A stretch of DNA of 64,000 nucleotides, from contig NC_092312.1 in the NCBI RefSeq assembly GCF_036785885.1, forward strand, positions 23,330,001 to 23,394,000, read 5' to 3'. Below, one piece after another: positions 1 to 12,168 of this stretch. Below the pieces are notes generated by a model, which had not been told where the DNA came from, did no database searches, and saw only the letters and a program-made list of their open reading frames with translations. The stretch is from Coffea arabica (Eukaryota; Streptophyta; Magnoliopsida; Gentianales; Rubiaceae). The translations under genes and the position numbers were made by a program. Each line of letters starts with the position of its first letter. Position 1 is the stretch's first letter.

Positions 1-376
1 AACCGTTTTTAGGAACCCAAAACCGTTTTTTTACTTAAATATGTACATTTTTTACTTTTAGTATTAGTAAGTTTAATTTAAACATAAGTAAATTTTATCA
101 AATAATAAGTAAATTAAATTACTCAAAGTGTAAATTTCTGTTTTTAACTAAAACTTATCTTTCAGGCATATACTTACTAGTTTTAATTAAAAACTTACTA
201 AAGTTAATATTAATTATTTTAATATAATATTTAAAAAGTCGCTAAAAGATTTGATCTGTCACTAAAGGTAATAGAAACATATAATAGCAGGTTTCCCCAA
301 TATCGTTACCATAACGATAGGCACTGTAGCACTGTCCTTGAGAAATATCTTTCATGGATAGCATCTCTTTATTCTT

Positions 377-1298
377 GGGTTATTATCACTTTACCCCCTT
401 GACATTTGGTACTACTATCAATTTCCCCCTTAACGTTAACTTTTAGTCACTTTATCCCCAAAACTAACTGTCAAACTTAACGGGGTTGGCTAATTAAAAT
501 GAAAAGATATGTTTAACCCTTAAAATTATTATCACTTTAGCCTCATAAAATATAGTCTCATTATCAATTTACCCCATAGAGTTATTTTTTTAGGCAATTT
601 ATCCTACCATTAAACCAACTTAGCAAGTTAAAAAACTTTAGAAGAAAATACCCTCCTCTTTGCATAATAAAAAATTTAAAGTGACTATTCTCCTTTTTAG
701 TATTTAGAAAAAAAGTCAAAATATTAATTTCTTTTTCTTGGCAATCTTATTAATATTGAAAAAAATAGAAAGATGGAGATGGAGAGGGGGAGGGGGAGGG
801 GGAGAGGGAGAGAGAGAGCTCAATTCTTTTTTTAAAAATTACAAATAAAAAAGAATTAAATATTTTAATTATTTTAAAATTATTTCACTTTTTTGTTTAC
901 CACCAAATTCCAATCCTAATCTCGACAATCTTAAAGTAACACGATAATGTTAAACTTTTATTTATTTTCGTTTTTTGCAAAATCTAATTTTTTGTCTCCT
1001 TCTTTCCTATCCCTTTTTCTTTTCCTAGTATTAATAAATGTGAAAAAAGGAAATTTGAGAAAATCCTTTTATTTTTATGTTTTTCGATCTCTTAAAGTGA
1101 AAAAAAAGAAAGAATAACTATTCCAACTTTTTTTTAATTATATATAAAAAAGGTAAATATATCTAAAATATTTTATCATACTAGTTAGATTAACGATGAG
1201 GTAAAATGCCTAGAAAATAATGTTAGGAATTAAAGTGATTGTATCACTATAATCTAATGAATAAAGTGATAATAACAATGTAGAAGTGATAATAACCC
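377..1298. mobile_element. Mutator-like nonautonomous TIR element (MITE), 922 bp
   Basis: The ends are inverted copies of gggttattatcactt. The element is flanked by a perfect 9-bp direct repeat, tttattctt, at 368-376 and 1299-1307, the duplication length typical of Mutator-like elements. The interior is AT-rich with a purine-rich GA tract near 780-820. No transposase reading frame is visible, so it would depend on a partner element. Confidence 0.8.
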
Positions 1299-1307
1299 TT
1301 TATTCTT

Positions 1308-1678
1308 TCCTATCAGTTAGTTCTATCATACTGATTTCTAAGTGTCTTACAGTCACTGAAGTCTTCTAACTATGGATGTACATTGAACTTTCCGTAATTG
1401 CAAATTTTTTTCCTTCATTAATTTCTGCTTAGAATGTTCAATTGCTTGAAGCTCACAAATGCCATTGATCTTCAGACAATCAATTTCAGAAACTAAGAAG
1501 CTGTGTTTTTTCTCAGAGACCCATTGCAAGTGTAGTTGCAGAAATCTTACAACAAAGAAAGTAAGAAAGTATAATTTTGTTTGATCACCTATATAATTGG
1601 TAGTTTGCATTTCAAAAGTGTCACAGTAGCTGAAAAAACAGTGCATAATGAAACCTGACAGATGCATCTGGAGAAAAG
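1308..1678. other. Unassigned stretch left of the truncated ankyrin gene
   Basis: A minus-strand open frame of about 100 codons (1353-1667) covers most of this stretch, but I do not recognise its product and it has no clear domain. It abuts the break point of the truncated ankyrin gene at about 1679, so the frame may be accidental or part of a foreign segment joined there. Confidence 0.3.
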
Positions 1679-2007
1679 GCTGTTCTTTGGCCTTTTCCTT
1701 TGAGAAGACATAATCCAGGATCCAACCTCAGAATCTGTTTCACCATTTCGACGTTCCCCATGATTGCAGCTACATCTAGAGGCCGAAAACCACCTCTGTC
1801 AAATTCTCTAGCCAGCTTCTTGTTGTGCTTCATAAGCTCAATCACAAATCTAACATGTCCACCTTTAATTGCAACATGTAGAACAGACTCCGGAGGATTA
1901 CCAAATGCAACATCATCAAGAAGGGATGGATTTTCTTGAAGCATTTTGTTTAGTATTTCAGTATCTCCCTTGTGAGCAGCATCAATTACCCTTTTTTTGC
2001 TCTCCAT
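1679..2007 (-). pseudogene. Truncated type-B ankyrin gene (N-terminal part only)
   Basis: The first ~110 codons from the ATG at 2007 match the start of the intact type-B gene at 23,379 almost base for base, covering the first ankyrin repeats (motifs LHVAIKGGHVRFV and RPLDVAAIMGNVEMV). Homology stops near 1679 in the middle of an ankyrin repeat. Everything downstream is missing: the remaining repeats, the PGG domain and the membrane segments. The frame runs about 20 codons into unrelated DNA and stops at 1621. It is best read as a 3'-deleted duplicate that can no longer make a membrane-anchored protein. Confidence 0.85.
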
Positions 2008-2089
2008 TCCTGAGGTTATTACTTTCTGAAAGAACTAATGATTTTTTTTTTTTTTGGTCAAAACATAGGATGAAAGAACTAACGATCTG

Positions 2090-3167
2090 ACAGGCCGAAT
2101 TTTTGGGGGAAGGTCATGCACAGCTTTGCATCATTGGCTGATTAAATAAGATGAATTAGTATTTACTTGTACTACACTTTGTTGATTTTGCATGGTCTGC
2201 CGTTGAATAATTCCATTAGAAAATTTGGGTTTAGGAACCAGTAATCCAATCACATTCAAAAGCGTAGTAATTTGCACTTGACATAATCAGAATTGATATT
2301 TCCACCAAGCATATCTCTGATCAAGGATGTTACTGTTCAAAGACTTTCAGCAGTTGAGCAACCAAATCCATTTCTCATTTATGTATCATTCTCTTGTTCT
2401 TGGGAAGATAAACAGAAAAATTATTGCATTTTCAGTCTTATATGGTGCATGTGTACCTGATAGACACAGAACAAAATAAGACCAAACTACCCGATCACAT
2501 ATATTGATTAATGTGAAAATTTCTAAAAACATCGAAGTTAAGTAACATCATAGTTAGTAACATCTCCATGTTATACGAGTTGATGTATGTGCCTGTCTTA
2601 CAGGGAGAGACAACGGTTTCCATCATTCCAGAAGCAGTTTAGGATCAAGTAACATTTCTTGCTTGCATCTTCTGAAATACTTCTCAGTCAATACCAGGTA
2701 TTTCATTCAACAATAGCTTTTAGAAAATGTATGGCCTCTAAAATTGGATTGGTGACAGCTCAAATGTGAATCGAATCCACGCTTTTTGCCCCTACCAGGT
2801 ACAACTGCCACGGTTGCTTAGTAGTATATGCTAATTGAATTGTCAAAGCTGAGAATGTGTCAATGCAAAAGAGGTTTTCTTTGATTTAGTATCAAAATAC
2901 GTCGTTCTCAATACTACATTGAATGTTCAAAGAGAGACTCGCGTGTCATGAACACGTCTATCACCTGATACACAATACCTAAATTTATTTCTTCATAAAA
3001 AGCTACAATAAATTGAATTTGGTAAATAATGGATCTTCTGTAATTAGAACCATTTTAATCTGTGGCATCACGAGTTCTGTAGCCTTAATAACACTACCTT
3101 CAATGAAAGTAGCTCAATGACTTGAAGCAGAAAACAAATCGTCATGAGAACTGGAGAACTTCCATCT
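2090..3167. repeat. Spacer module of the ankyrin array, copy 1
   Basis: This spacer is homologous to 12,200-13,700 and 23,400-24,860, each lying between a type-B 5' end and a type-A 3' end. The part at about 2,440-2,960 is also matched, more distantly, by 9,470-10,180 and 19,810-20,520. No coding sequence was recognised. Confidence 0.7.
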
Positions 3168-4624
3168 TCAATCAGTTGCACGGCTTGTGCATGGTAGTCT
3201 AAACTTTTGTAACTTGCAATGATTCCTCATTATCATCGTTGCTATAGGTATCAACATCGGCAGAACTATGGATACAATAGTGAACCACAAAGTGATGTCC
3301 TTATCTGGTGATATTGTAGCCATGGAAGTATCATAAGTTACCAAAAGCGCAAAAAGAGAGACTTGCAACTCCATTTGTAAGGGAAATCCAGCAATGAGAA
3401 CGTTTATCATGTAAGTGGACATAAAAAATCCAATTGAATTAAAAATCAGAAAAAGACCATAAGAAATCTTATTGTGAGTGCCCATTACTGCTTCTCCAGC
3501 TTTGTGGGGTTTGGTGGATGTGGCGTCTGTGCCTGTACCTTGACTAGGCAAAGAGTCGTCTTGCCAAACGCCACCGGGTGGACTAAGCACAGCTTGATAT
3601 GTTGCTGTTGCAATTAACACAGCTAACACAAGCAATGTGTTTCGCACTTCATTTGGAGAATCTCTAAGCTTGTCAAACTTGAAATAGTGTAGCAACTTCT
3701 CTGAGGGAGATTGAGCACGCGCTCTCCTTGACTGGAAAGGTGATGGACTCTGAGTTGTGACGACCAAATTATCAGATAATGCTCCATTTTGAGGTGACTG
3801 CAAGTCTGCCGCCGCTCTAGCCCCAGCTGCTTTGAGCATATCCTCTATTTCTCTATCACCCCCTTCAGACAGTAAGCTATCAATAGGCGTAAAACCTCTC
3901 TTGTTCAACGAGTTGACCTCCACTCTGCCCTCATGAAAAACATTTTTGTCGAGCATGAAATCGATTACCTGCTAACATAGTGTAATTTCAGTTACTGAAC
4001 TTTAAAACATCACGAGAAAATGAACAAATATTCAACGCGTTTGCGACTCACCTCATACTGCTTTCTCGAGACAGCAAGATGCAAAATGGTGTCACCCTGA
4101 TGGTCCTTCTTATTCAAGATCTCCCAATTGTTTGACCGTATCAGGTACTGTACCAAGAATTCAAAGGCTTCGAATTGGTTGTTCTTTAAAGCCAAATGAA
4201 GGATTGTCTCACCTCTTCCAGTCACATACCCAACTGACTCGGAGCAAGCAGAAAGCAGTTCGTCGATGACATGAATCCTGCCTTTAATAGCAGCATAATG
4301 AAGCGGGATTCGTCTCTCTTTTCCCTTGATCAGGCACAGAAAGCAATTTACCTGCAAAAGCTCTTTCACAATTTGTATATCCCCATTACCTGATGCAATA
4401 TGCAAGGGGCTAAATCCATCCTGGTTGAGCTCTTCAGCAAACTCCGGCCTCAACTTTAAAACTTCTTTCACAAAATCAGTATGGCCTCCTATGCAAGCTA
4501 TGTGCAATGGAGTCTCGGAACCTGCCAATGGAGCAGCCCTGAGTAGAAGGGCATACTCTTTAATGAGATTTTGCAAGTCTTGAACATTTCCTGTCTGAGC
4601 AGCTTCGATGAGCCTCCTATCCAT
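3168..4624 (-). CDS. Ankyrin repeat/PGG-domain membrane protein A1 (BDA1/ITN1/ACD6-like)
   Basis: Two exons, 4624-4052 and 3968-3168, joined in phase 0 across an 83-bp GT-AG intron, give 457 residues. Residues 1-191 form about five ankyrin repeats (TPLHIACIGGH, SPLHIASGNGD, IPLHYAAIKGR, TILHLALKNNQ, TILHLAVSRKQ). A Ser/Arg-rich linker follows, then a PGG domain at about 290-340 (DSPNEVRNTLLVLAVLIATA, then SPPGGVW) and roughly three more hydrophobic segments. Members of this family with known roles act in membranes in salicylic-acid-linked immunity (BDA1, ACD6) or salt response (ITN1); the role here is inferred from the family only. The ATG at 4624 gives a start (MDRRLIEAA) conserved in A2 and A3. 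The protein differs from A2/A3 at roughly 8% of positions. Possible TATA motifs lie upstream at about 4,912-4,928. Confidence 0.93.
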
Positions 4625-5277
4625 CCTCTTTAGGTAATCTTACATCTGGGGCCCTGAATGATTCAAGTTCCTTTATTTAGTTTTTGCCCTTTGGGTCTTG
4701 GAAAATTCTGGGGGAAATATTTCAACGTTTGCGGGGGAAAATTCTCGATTAATATTCAATCTCTTTACTTTGACCTTGAAAATAGAGTTTGGAGACAAGG
4801 AATTTGCGTCATAGAGGAAATTAGGCTGCTTGGTCAAGGAAGGCTGGAGATTAGCCTGATCGCAATACATCAAACTGTTAACGAAACATTGACAACTTAC
4901 TTCCAAGGTCAATATATAGCCTCTATATAATTCAGCAGTGATCCAATCCCAACCACTTCTCTGGGCCGACTCCTGTTTTCAGCAGTGTGAAAATGGTTAT
5001 GGTCCTCCACTTCACAATTTTGAATTGAATAGGACCTCAAGATTGGAAAGTAGAGGACATTGGCCTCTGCTGGTTGATAAATCCTTAGTCCTTACAGAAA
5101 AGTATTCACAGAAAAGTATTCTTGACCGAAGGCATTCTGCGTCGAGATTAGTAAGGGGAGGAGTGCAACTCGTCTCTCTCCTCTCCATAATAGCACTCAA
5201 GCTGCTGCTGGTATGATCTCAAGGCTGATATTGATACACAGGCGGATGCCAGCAAGGCAAATACCACCCTGGAGTCT
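4625..5277 (-). promoter_or_regulatory. 5' flank of ankyrin gene A1
   Basis: This is unexpanded sequence upstream of A1. Two TATA-like motifs (tatata, read either strand) lie at 4,912-4,928, about 290-300 bp from the ATG. The same sequence is recognisable upstream of A2 and A3 but is split there by a SINE and other insertions. Promoter function is inferred from position only. Confidence 0.4.
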
Positions 5278-6200
5278 CGTAGCATAATTGTCAGCACTCT
5301 TGATGGAAAAATGACTTAGTGATGACATTGGCTCTAGGCTCAACCGTGTTGAGGACCCGCATAAACACCATTTGCAAAACCCGTCCAATGCATTAAAAGC
5401 GTACAAGGCAGTACTAAATTACTTTAAAGCATGAAAACTCCTGTACAAAACCTGTCCAATGAGTTAGTTGATCTCTGATGGCAAACCATGCTTCAGCGAA
5501 GCAACCCTGCAAATGATGTGAGGAACTCTGAAGCAAGTACAAGCCCCTTAAATCCTGTAAGACTCCAACTTGGGCAATGCGAATCTTTGGACTTTAAAGA
5601 TGATTGAACCAATCTCTATAGGCAATGGAGAGTGACTTCTTCTCACGTTGGCTGGCAAGAAAAACATGCAAAGAAGGAAATTAAATTGCAAGAGCAATAC
5701 CTGATGAGACACTAGTTGAGCATCAGAAAATAACAAGAAAAGGCAGACAGCACCACTATCAAGTTCTCCGGGTTCATCATGGAAAAAGCCCACTCCTCAA
5801 CTTGGAACAGATGCTAAAAGCAATAGGACTCGCAGCTCTAAAAGAAGACGTTATCATGTCGGGCAATATGACTCGCAGCTAAATAGTGTTGGCTTGCAGC
5901 ATGAAAATCCCCTTTGCCACCAACCAGAAATGTTATTAATTTGGTTCATCAAACATCCCAAAACCATCATTACATTTAACAACTACCAAGAAATAACGTT
6001 TATCTTTGTGCATAGTCAACGGCCCTAACAAAATAGAACCATCAGCATATCAGGTTGACCAAACTTGCTTACAACAACTTTATGATGCCAACATTGCACA
6101 GCCAAAAGTACCAGTGAGTTTGTGTGCGGGGTGAAAGAGAGTGAGAAAAGGCATATGAGAGAATTAAGAATATGAAGAGCAACTGAAGCATCAAATTCAA
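5278..6200. repeat. Diverged copy of the trihelix gene 3' flank
   Basis: This stretch aligns by eye with 30,019-31,045, which lies directly 3' of the trihelix gene. Shared landmarks include tagcataattgtcagcac at the start and the segment around ccagtgagtttgtgtg near the end. Open frames of 70-80 codons occur in both copies but are not conserved in length or sequence, so I do not call a gene. It probably marks an old duplication edge of the array. Confidence 0.7.
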
Positions 6201-8057
6201 GTTGTTCATTTCCTTCTCTTTTTTTTAAACTAGAAATAGGTCTCGTACTTTGCACTAATTATAATATCATAAAATATAATATTTTTTATACATTAAAAGC
6301 TATTTGTGAAAATTATTTAACAAATATAACATTTTCACATTTTCTATTATTTATTTAATTTGTTATCCTCTTTAATTAATTATCTTTATAAACCATTATT
6401 TTAAAAAGAAAAAAAAAGTTCACAAAATGTTATATCTACAAATTCATATAAAATCTCTAGAGAATTTTTGATAAATGAGGATACATTTGAGCGCTTTAAA
6501 TTTAAAATAATGGTTTTAAAGACACTTAAAAAATAAAGAAGATCAAAACTAACATTTAAAAAATAAAGATTTGACCAAATATGAAATGATTTGAAAATAT
6601 GAAAATATTAAATTTGTAAAAATAATTTTCACAAATAAATTTTAATCATAGTTATTAAAACCAACCCAAACATCACCAGGCAAGAGGACCGGGTTGGCGG
6701 GTCAGTGGTTCAATGGGTCACATTATATATTAAAAAATATATAATATAATTCAAAAAACATATAAATTATATTATAAGTACAAAAATTCTTAAATGCTAA
6801 CAAATCATAACCTATTCATATTTATAGTTCATACACATAAGCCATACCCACATATGTTCCATAGTTCATGAATTCATATTGCTATTATACACAAATATAA
6901 ATGATAAATCTAAGCGCCAAAAAAAGAAAGAAACCCTAATTTCCAAATCCCTTTTCAATTTTTCTCATCTAATTATCAAAAAGATGACAACGCCCATGCT
7001 GGTGTAGCTGATTAAATTAATAAAATTGGGTAAAAAGGTAATTTCATAAAGATTTTCAAAACCCGTCGAGTTCATAAAAAATCGTCGGGTTTAGCGAGTC
7101 ACAGGTTCGATTGTTCAAGTCAAACGGTTCAAAGCAACTCATGTGCAACTCCTATCCAATTGCTAAACCAACCCGGTTCCATGGCTAGTCCACTGATTTG
7201 ACCGGTTCAACCACTGGGTCGGGCCGGATTTAATAACTATGATTTTAATGTATAAATAATAATAAAACCTTTAATTTATTAAATTTCTGTGCACAAATTT
7301 GATTATTGGCATAAAATAAACTAAAAAACTATATAGTGAACAAAATTAAGCAATTGGTAATTTACAAAATGTTTAGTGTGTACAAAGCAATTAAAAGTTT
7401 ATTATGCATTCTACAGTTATAAAAACTCTGAAAATGGAAGATTATCATATTTAAACTAAATTTTTAGTATAATATTGACTAAGAAACCGTATAATAAACA
7501 AAATTAAGCAATTGCTACTTGTAGAAAACGTTTATTATATACAAAGTAATTAAAGGTTTATTGAACTCTCCAGAAGGAAGATACTCATATCTAAATTAAA
7601 TTGTTGCATATTTTGTAACAATAAGGAGAGAAAATTTTCTATGTTGTATCAAACCAGTGTATACAACAAAATCTGAGCAAAATACATACTAAAAATTATG
7701 ATTTGCATACAGTAAAATTTTATCAATTTAAGTAGTTGTAAACCTTTTATGTTATATTTTTATAATTATTCATAACTTTTTTTAAAGTTTTCTTAGCAAA
7801 TATGACATAATATAGTGAATTTAATTATCAATTTAACCTTTTATTTTTTTCATTAACTGTTCATAACATTTTGTCTTCTTATTAATCGGGGTTTTCTTCT
7901 AAACCAATATGTATATAAAATACAGTTAGCTTTAATTATCACACATAAGAATATAATAATGGGAGATAATTTTAACACATACAATAATTGGAGATAAAGA
8001 AAATGATTGGTCAATATAGTTGTCAATGGATAGCTTTTAATTTTAATTACTAACATT
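6201..8057. other. AT-rich gap without a gene
   Basis: Very AT-rich sequence containing the hAT-type element at 6647-7241. Direct repeats occur around 7,320-7,580 (two variants of a segment with aaacaaaattaagcaattg). No coding sequence or RNA gene was recognised. Confidence 0.6.
6647..7241. mobile_element. hAT-type nonautonomous TIR element, 595 bp
   Basis: The termini are inverted copies of catagttattaaa. They are flanked by a perfect 8-bp direct repeat, attttaat (6639-6646 and 7242-7249), the target duplication size of hAT elements. GC-rich subterminal stretches (gggttggcgggtc; gggtcgggccgg) flank an AT-rich core. There is no transposase frame. Confidence 0.8.
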
Positions 8058-10885
8058 TTTTAGATGTAATTTATTGAAACTTTTCATTTTTTTTATTAGT
8101 GTCACGATTGAAATGCAATAACTCTACTAAAAAGACATGAGAGGAATTTAGGCATAACAAAAACTAATATCAAAATATGTTTACACTTACACTCTCTATT
8201 GCCAAGATCCATCATACTTTTTATGTAGTAATGATAATGATACTTGCCAAATCTGCTAACGAATTGAAGGATTGCATTGCCGCATAATATCAGCAATGAA
8301 CCTTTCCTAATTATTCTCAATGATGCAAAAGTCACATTCATCACATCCTTCTCTTTCTGAATGCATCGTTTCCAGTTTTATTGGCAGAATATCAAATTCT
8401 CCAGCAAATTAATTGATACAAAAAAGAAATGAAATGCTTAAGGAAAATTCGTGTGGTTGGGCTGTCATTTTCTGTCTATTATGTTTGAAATCATAATCTA
8501 TTGTGGTCTTTTTGGTATAAATGTTTTGTCTTTGAACTTGATTTGAGTAAATCTAGAGAAGGAAGCACCTTGACATAACATTTTTGGTAGCTGCAACACT
8601 TAATTTTGGCCAAATTTGATGTTGGAATCGCGTTGTGGAAAAAACTATTCTCAAACCACCATCCAACATGGAGGTGGGTGGTGCCACCACGGGGCCTTTG
8701 TGGTGTTGCCATGCCTAGCAATTGTTCCAACTCAATGAGGAGGAAGAAGGTGAAAATTGAAAAGAAAAAAAAAAAAGGAAAAGCTCTAAAACTACATAAT
8801 TTTCTCATGTTTTGGAGACAAGGTGATAAAAAATGAACAGGACAAATTTAACCACGTCTTTTGTCATATGCATTGCACATGGCGGCACACATTCCATTTG
8901 GATTATCGATTAATTGGACGAAATGCGCAACGGATCTTCTGTCCCACACCCTATGTCATTCTCTGTCCCATTTTTTATTATATTACTATTTTTCCTAAAT
9001 AAACACCATATTTTAATTCTTTTTTTATTTCCTTAAAATCCAATAACTGTTAACTGAATAAAAAATCGATACAACAGCTTCAAAAAAGCAATATATAATA
9101 GAAAATTAAAAAATACAGCAGAAAATTCATAAAAAAATCTCATTTTTTATGCATTTTGATTTTTTGAGTTTGTTAAATTTTGTATATTACTCAGTTAATA
9201 ATTATTGGATCTTAAGGAAACAAATAAGAACTAAAACATGATGTTTATATAAGAGAAATAGCAATATAATAAAAAGTGGGACAGTGAATGGCACAGAATG
9301 TGGGACAGAAGATCCGTTGCGGACAAAATGACTATTAGCACCCACATTTTTTTTTTTCACAACAATGGCCAATTGAAAATAAAAAATAGTTGAGCGGTCA
9401 AAAATATGCTAGCTGAATAGCTTAGTGCTGTCCAAAAATACAGTAGCTGAATAGCTCGCATATGGTTCATATAAGCCTAATAGACACGGAGCCAACAAAG
9501 ACCAAAGAACCTGCAACATATGATTAATGTGAAAAGTCATAAAAGACTTCAGAATTAAGTAACATTATATCATAGTATAATGTGTTTTCTAGGTATGTCT
9601 AAAATTGCATCGTAGTTAGTGCAGTTGTTTCGGAAACATATTGATGCTTGTCTAAAATACCTAAAACATTTTTTTTTTTTTGTGTTATCTTCACCATCCA
9701 TTTAACCATTTTGCCACCGGTAACTTATTTAAGGTACTCTTTTTATTTTTTTTTCCAAAACTTGTAGATGATTTAAATATTTTGCGGTTCATGATGTCTT
9801 CAACAAGGTTTGTGTTTCTAAAACGGGTCATAGAAACAAACCTTAGTAATATCTCCTCCAAGTTTTACAAGTACATACACGTGCATGTCTTAAGAGGGGA
9901 CAACCATTTCCATCATTTTCGGAGCTTAAGCACCTGGTGACATTTCTAGTTTACATATTCTTAAATATTTCTTAGTTAGTGTCATATATTTCATCCAACA
10001 ATAACTTTAAAAGTACTTAGTTGGCCTTTAAAATTTTCTTGGCGACCTGCATAGATGTGTATCCATGCTTACTGCTTCTACCAAGTAAGCCAATTGCGAC
10101 GCTTTTCAAGTATATTGTGTTGTAAGTCAAAGCTAAGAATGTGTCAATACAAAAGATAATTGCTAATGTGTCACTACTTTCTTTGAAATTTTTCGCAATA
10201 TCACTTAATACGTCCTCCTAAACCTCTACAATTATCACTCATCGTCCTTACCACCTAAAAATCAATATCATAAGGAACCAATTGACACTTTTACCCTAGT
10301 TTTTAGGCTTATTTGGGGAATATTTTCCCACAAAAAAAAAAAAGTTTGGCATTTTTGTTTTCCTACCTTCTTTTGGAAAAAATGCAGAAATATTTACCTA
10401 TTTTTAAAGAAAGTGTCATAAAAAAAATTTTATCACCAAATGAGATGCTTTATGTTGGAAAGTGTAATTTTTGTTTTACACGAATGTATGCACCACGTTG
10501 GTTCATGTTATTCGCTTCAAATATTTTATTGTCTTGATATTACTGGAAAAAGACTACATTTTCCGTAGCAAATGCAGGATTTTTATTTTTATTTTTGTAA
10601 TTTTTGCTTTAAAAAATTTCGATTGTAACTTTCAATTAGAACCCAAATTTCAATCTCTAATATTGGAAGATACAGGTGAATTGTATGACTTTACTCTAAA
10701 CTTAATCAGGGCATGCTTGTGCTCTCCAATGCTTAATTTTATATTTTTTGATTTCATGTGGGAGAAGATCAAACCAGAAGTATAATAAGGTCTAATGATT
10801 TTTGTTGCAAGATTTAGTATACAATGTTGGATATTGGATTGCAATCAAATGAATCATCGATGGTGATATTAATCCAGCAACAATG
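8058..10885. repeat. Segmental duplication, left half of unit 2
   Basis: Matches 18,812-21,236 at an offset of about 10,754 bp, with roughly 2% substitutions by eye in the first 900 bp, plus one transposon insertion (8926-9321) present only here. Weak open frames (8102-8344, 8491-8808, 10313-10785) recur partly in the other copy but are interrupted differently, so none is called a gene. The frame at 8102-8344 on the minus strand has faint ankyrin-like wording (GNAILQF) and may be a decayed exon. Confidence 0.85.
8926..9321. mobile_element. Mutator-like MITE, 396 bp, present in one duplicate only
   Basis: It begins cgcaacggatcttctgtccc and ends in the inverted complement; the inverted similarity continues with mismatches for about 130 bp. 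Flanks are gacgaaatg (8917-8925) and gacaaaatg (9322-9330), a 9-bp duplication with one change. The duplicate at about 19,671 has a single gacaaaatg with no element, which is the empty site. The insertion therefore postdates the duplication, or was lost precisely from the other copy. Confidence 0.9.
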
Positions 10886-12168
10886 TGTTGGAGGAGAGTA
10901 CACGAACAATCTCTGATCTTCAAAAAATAATCACCTTGGAATTGACAGCTACTAAGAAGTTCGGTAGGGCTGAGGTGCGTAGAACGCTCTCTTTAAGACG
11001 ATATGCGCCCCTACGGTGCTTTTCAAACCGATGCAGAAGATCTAGCGCGCCGCCTCCAGGATACAACAGCCCAACTCTATAGTTGTTACTTCTCTTTGAT
11101 CTGCACAACCAAGAGAAGCAGAAACTTCCCAATATCCTTCTTTGCCCAAAGAAAACAGAATGAAGGAGAAAGAAATAAATGTGAGGAGGATAGTATTTTA
11201 GAGTGATTTTTTGTTGTGAGAAGAAGTGTGTCAAAACCTTTTGAGAACTCCACTATTTATAGGCTACAAAATCTTAAGTAAAAGAAAAACTAATGTGTAA
11301 CAGTTTTTCATATTAAAATGTAGTTAATAGGTAGAATTAGTAACCTAAAGAGTTAATTCACATTTGAATGGGTTATAAAGACTTATTCAAATAATCCTTT
11401 TGTAACCCCCACAATAATACATAATTCTTATTCAAAATTCTTTTGTAACTCCCACAATACCAAATAATTCTTTTGTAACTCTTATTCAAAAAAGTAACTC
11501 ACAATTATAACTCCATTCAAAATGCAATGTAACTCCCACAATAACAATTTACATAACTCACCAATGAATACTATTGTAACTCCTTGAAAAGATTTATCCA
11601 AAAATTAAGATTTTATTAAAATACACCAACATTCCCCCACTTATTTTAATAAAATCTGAAAGAGATAAAAGGAAATTTGGGCAAAGTGAGAATATCATGC
11701 ATAGTGAAAGTGGCATTGCCTTGAAACCTTCACTTAGTGTTTCCATAATCCTCATATTAGAGTCAAAGTGGACTAAAGCCTTGAAACTAAGACTACTTTA
11801 AGATATGTAAGATTATGTCACACACATGATATTCAAGATATTAATTAATATGCTTCTTAAGCCAGTACATTACAGCCTTGTGCTTTATCCCAAATTCATG
11901 AATGCTTTAGAAAATTAGTCAAATTCTCATAGGAAACGGCCTTTACTTCCACACTCATATAGGTGAGTCTATCAAGAATGCCCCTATGACTAAGGCATCC
12001 CACCCATAAAGAGCTATAGAACTCATTAAAAGATTTATATCAAATCTTAACCTTTTCTTCGTCATAGAACCACGAGCATGCTTTACACCATGGGAAGGGA
12101 TTTAATATACGCATGCTTTTCACCCAAACCATTCTATGATTCATTTATCCTGACCTAGTTCTTGGGAT
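10886..12168 (-). mobile_element. Ty1/copia-type LTR retrotransposon fragment
   Basis: A 746-bp LTR (10,886-11,631) has TGTTGG...CCAACA termini. On the minus strand it is preceded by a purine tract (aagtgggggaa) that fits a polypurine tract, so this is the 3' LTR. About 540 bp of adjoining internal non-coding sequence follows to 12,168. The rest of the element, including the other LTR and the coding region, is absent; it is a broken fossil. The caatg at 10,881-10,885 may be one side of its target duplication. Superfamily assignment rests on terminus and PPT style only. Confidence 0.75.

Noticed and set aside
4938-5216. 92-codon plus-strand frame upstream of A1
   Set aside because: No domain, not kept in the homologous A2/A3 flanks, and it lies in the presumed promoter region.
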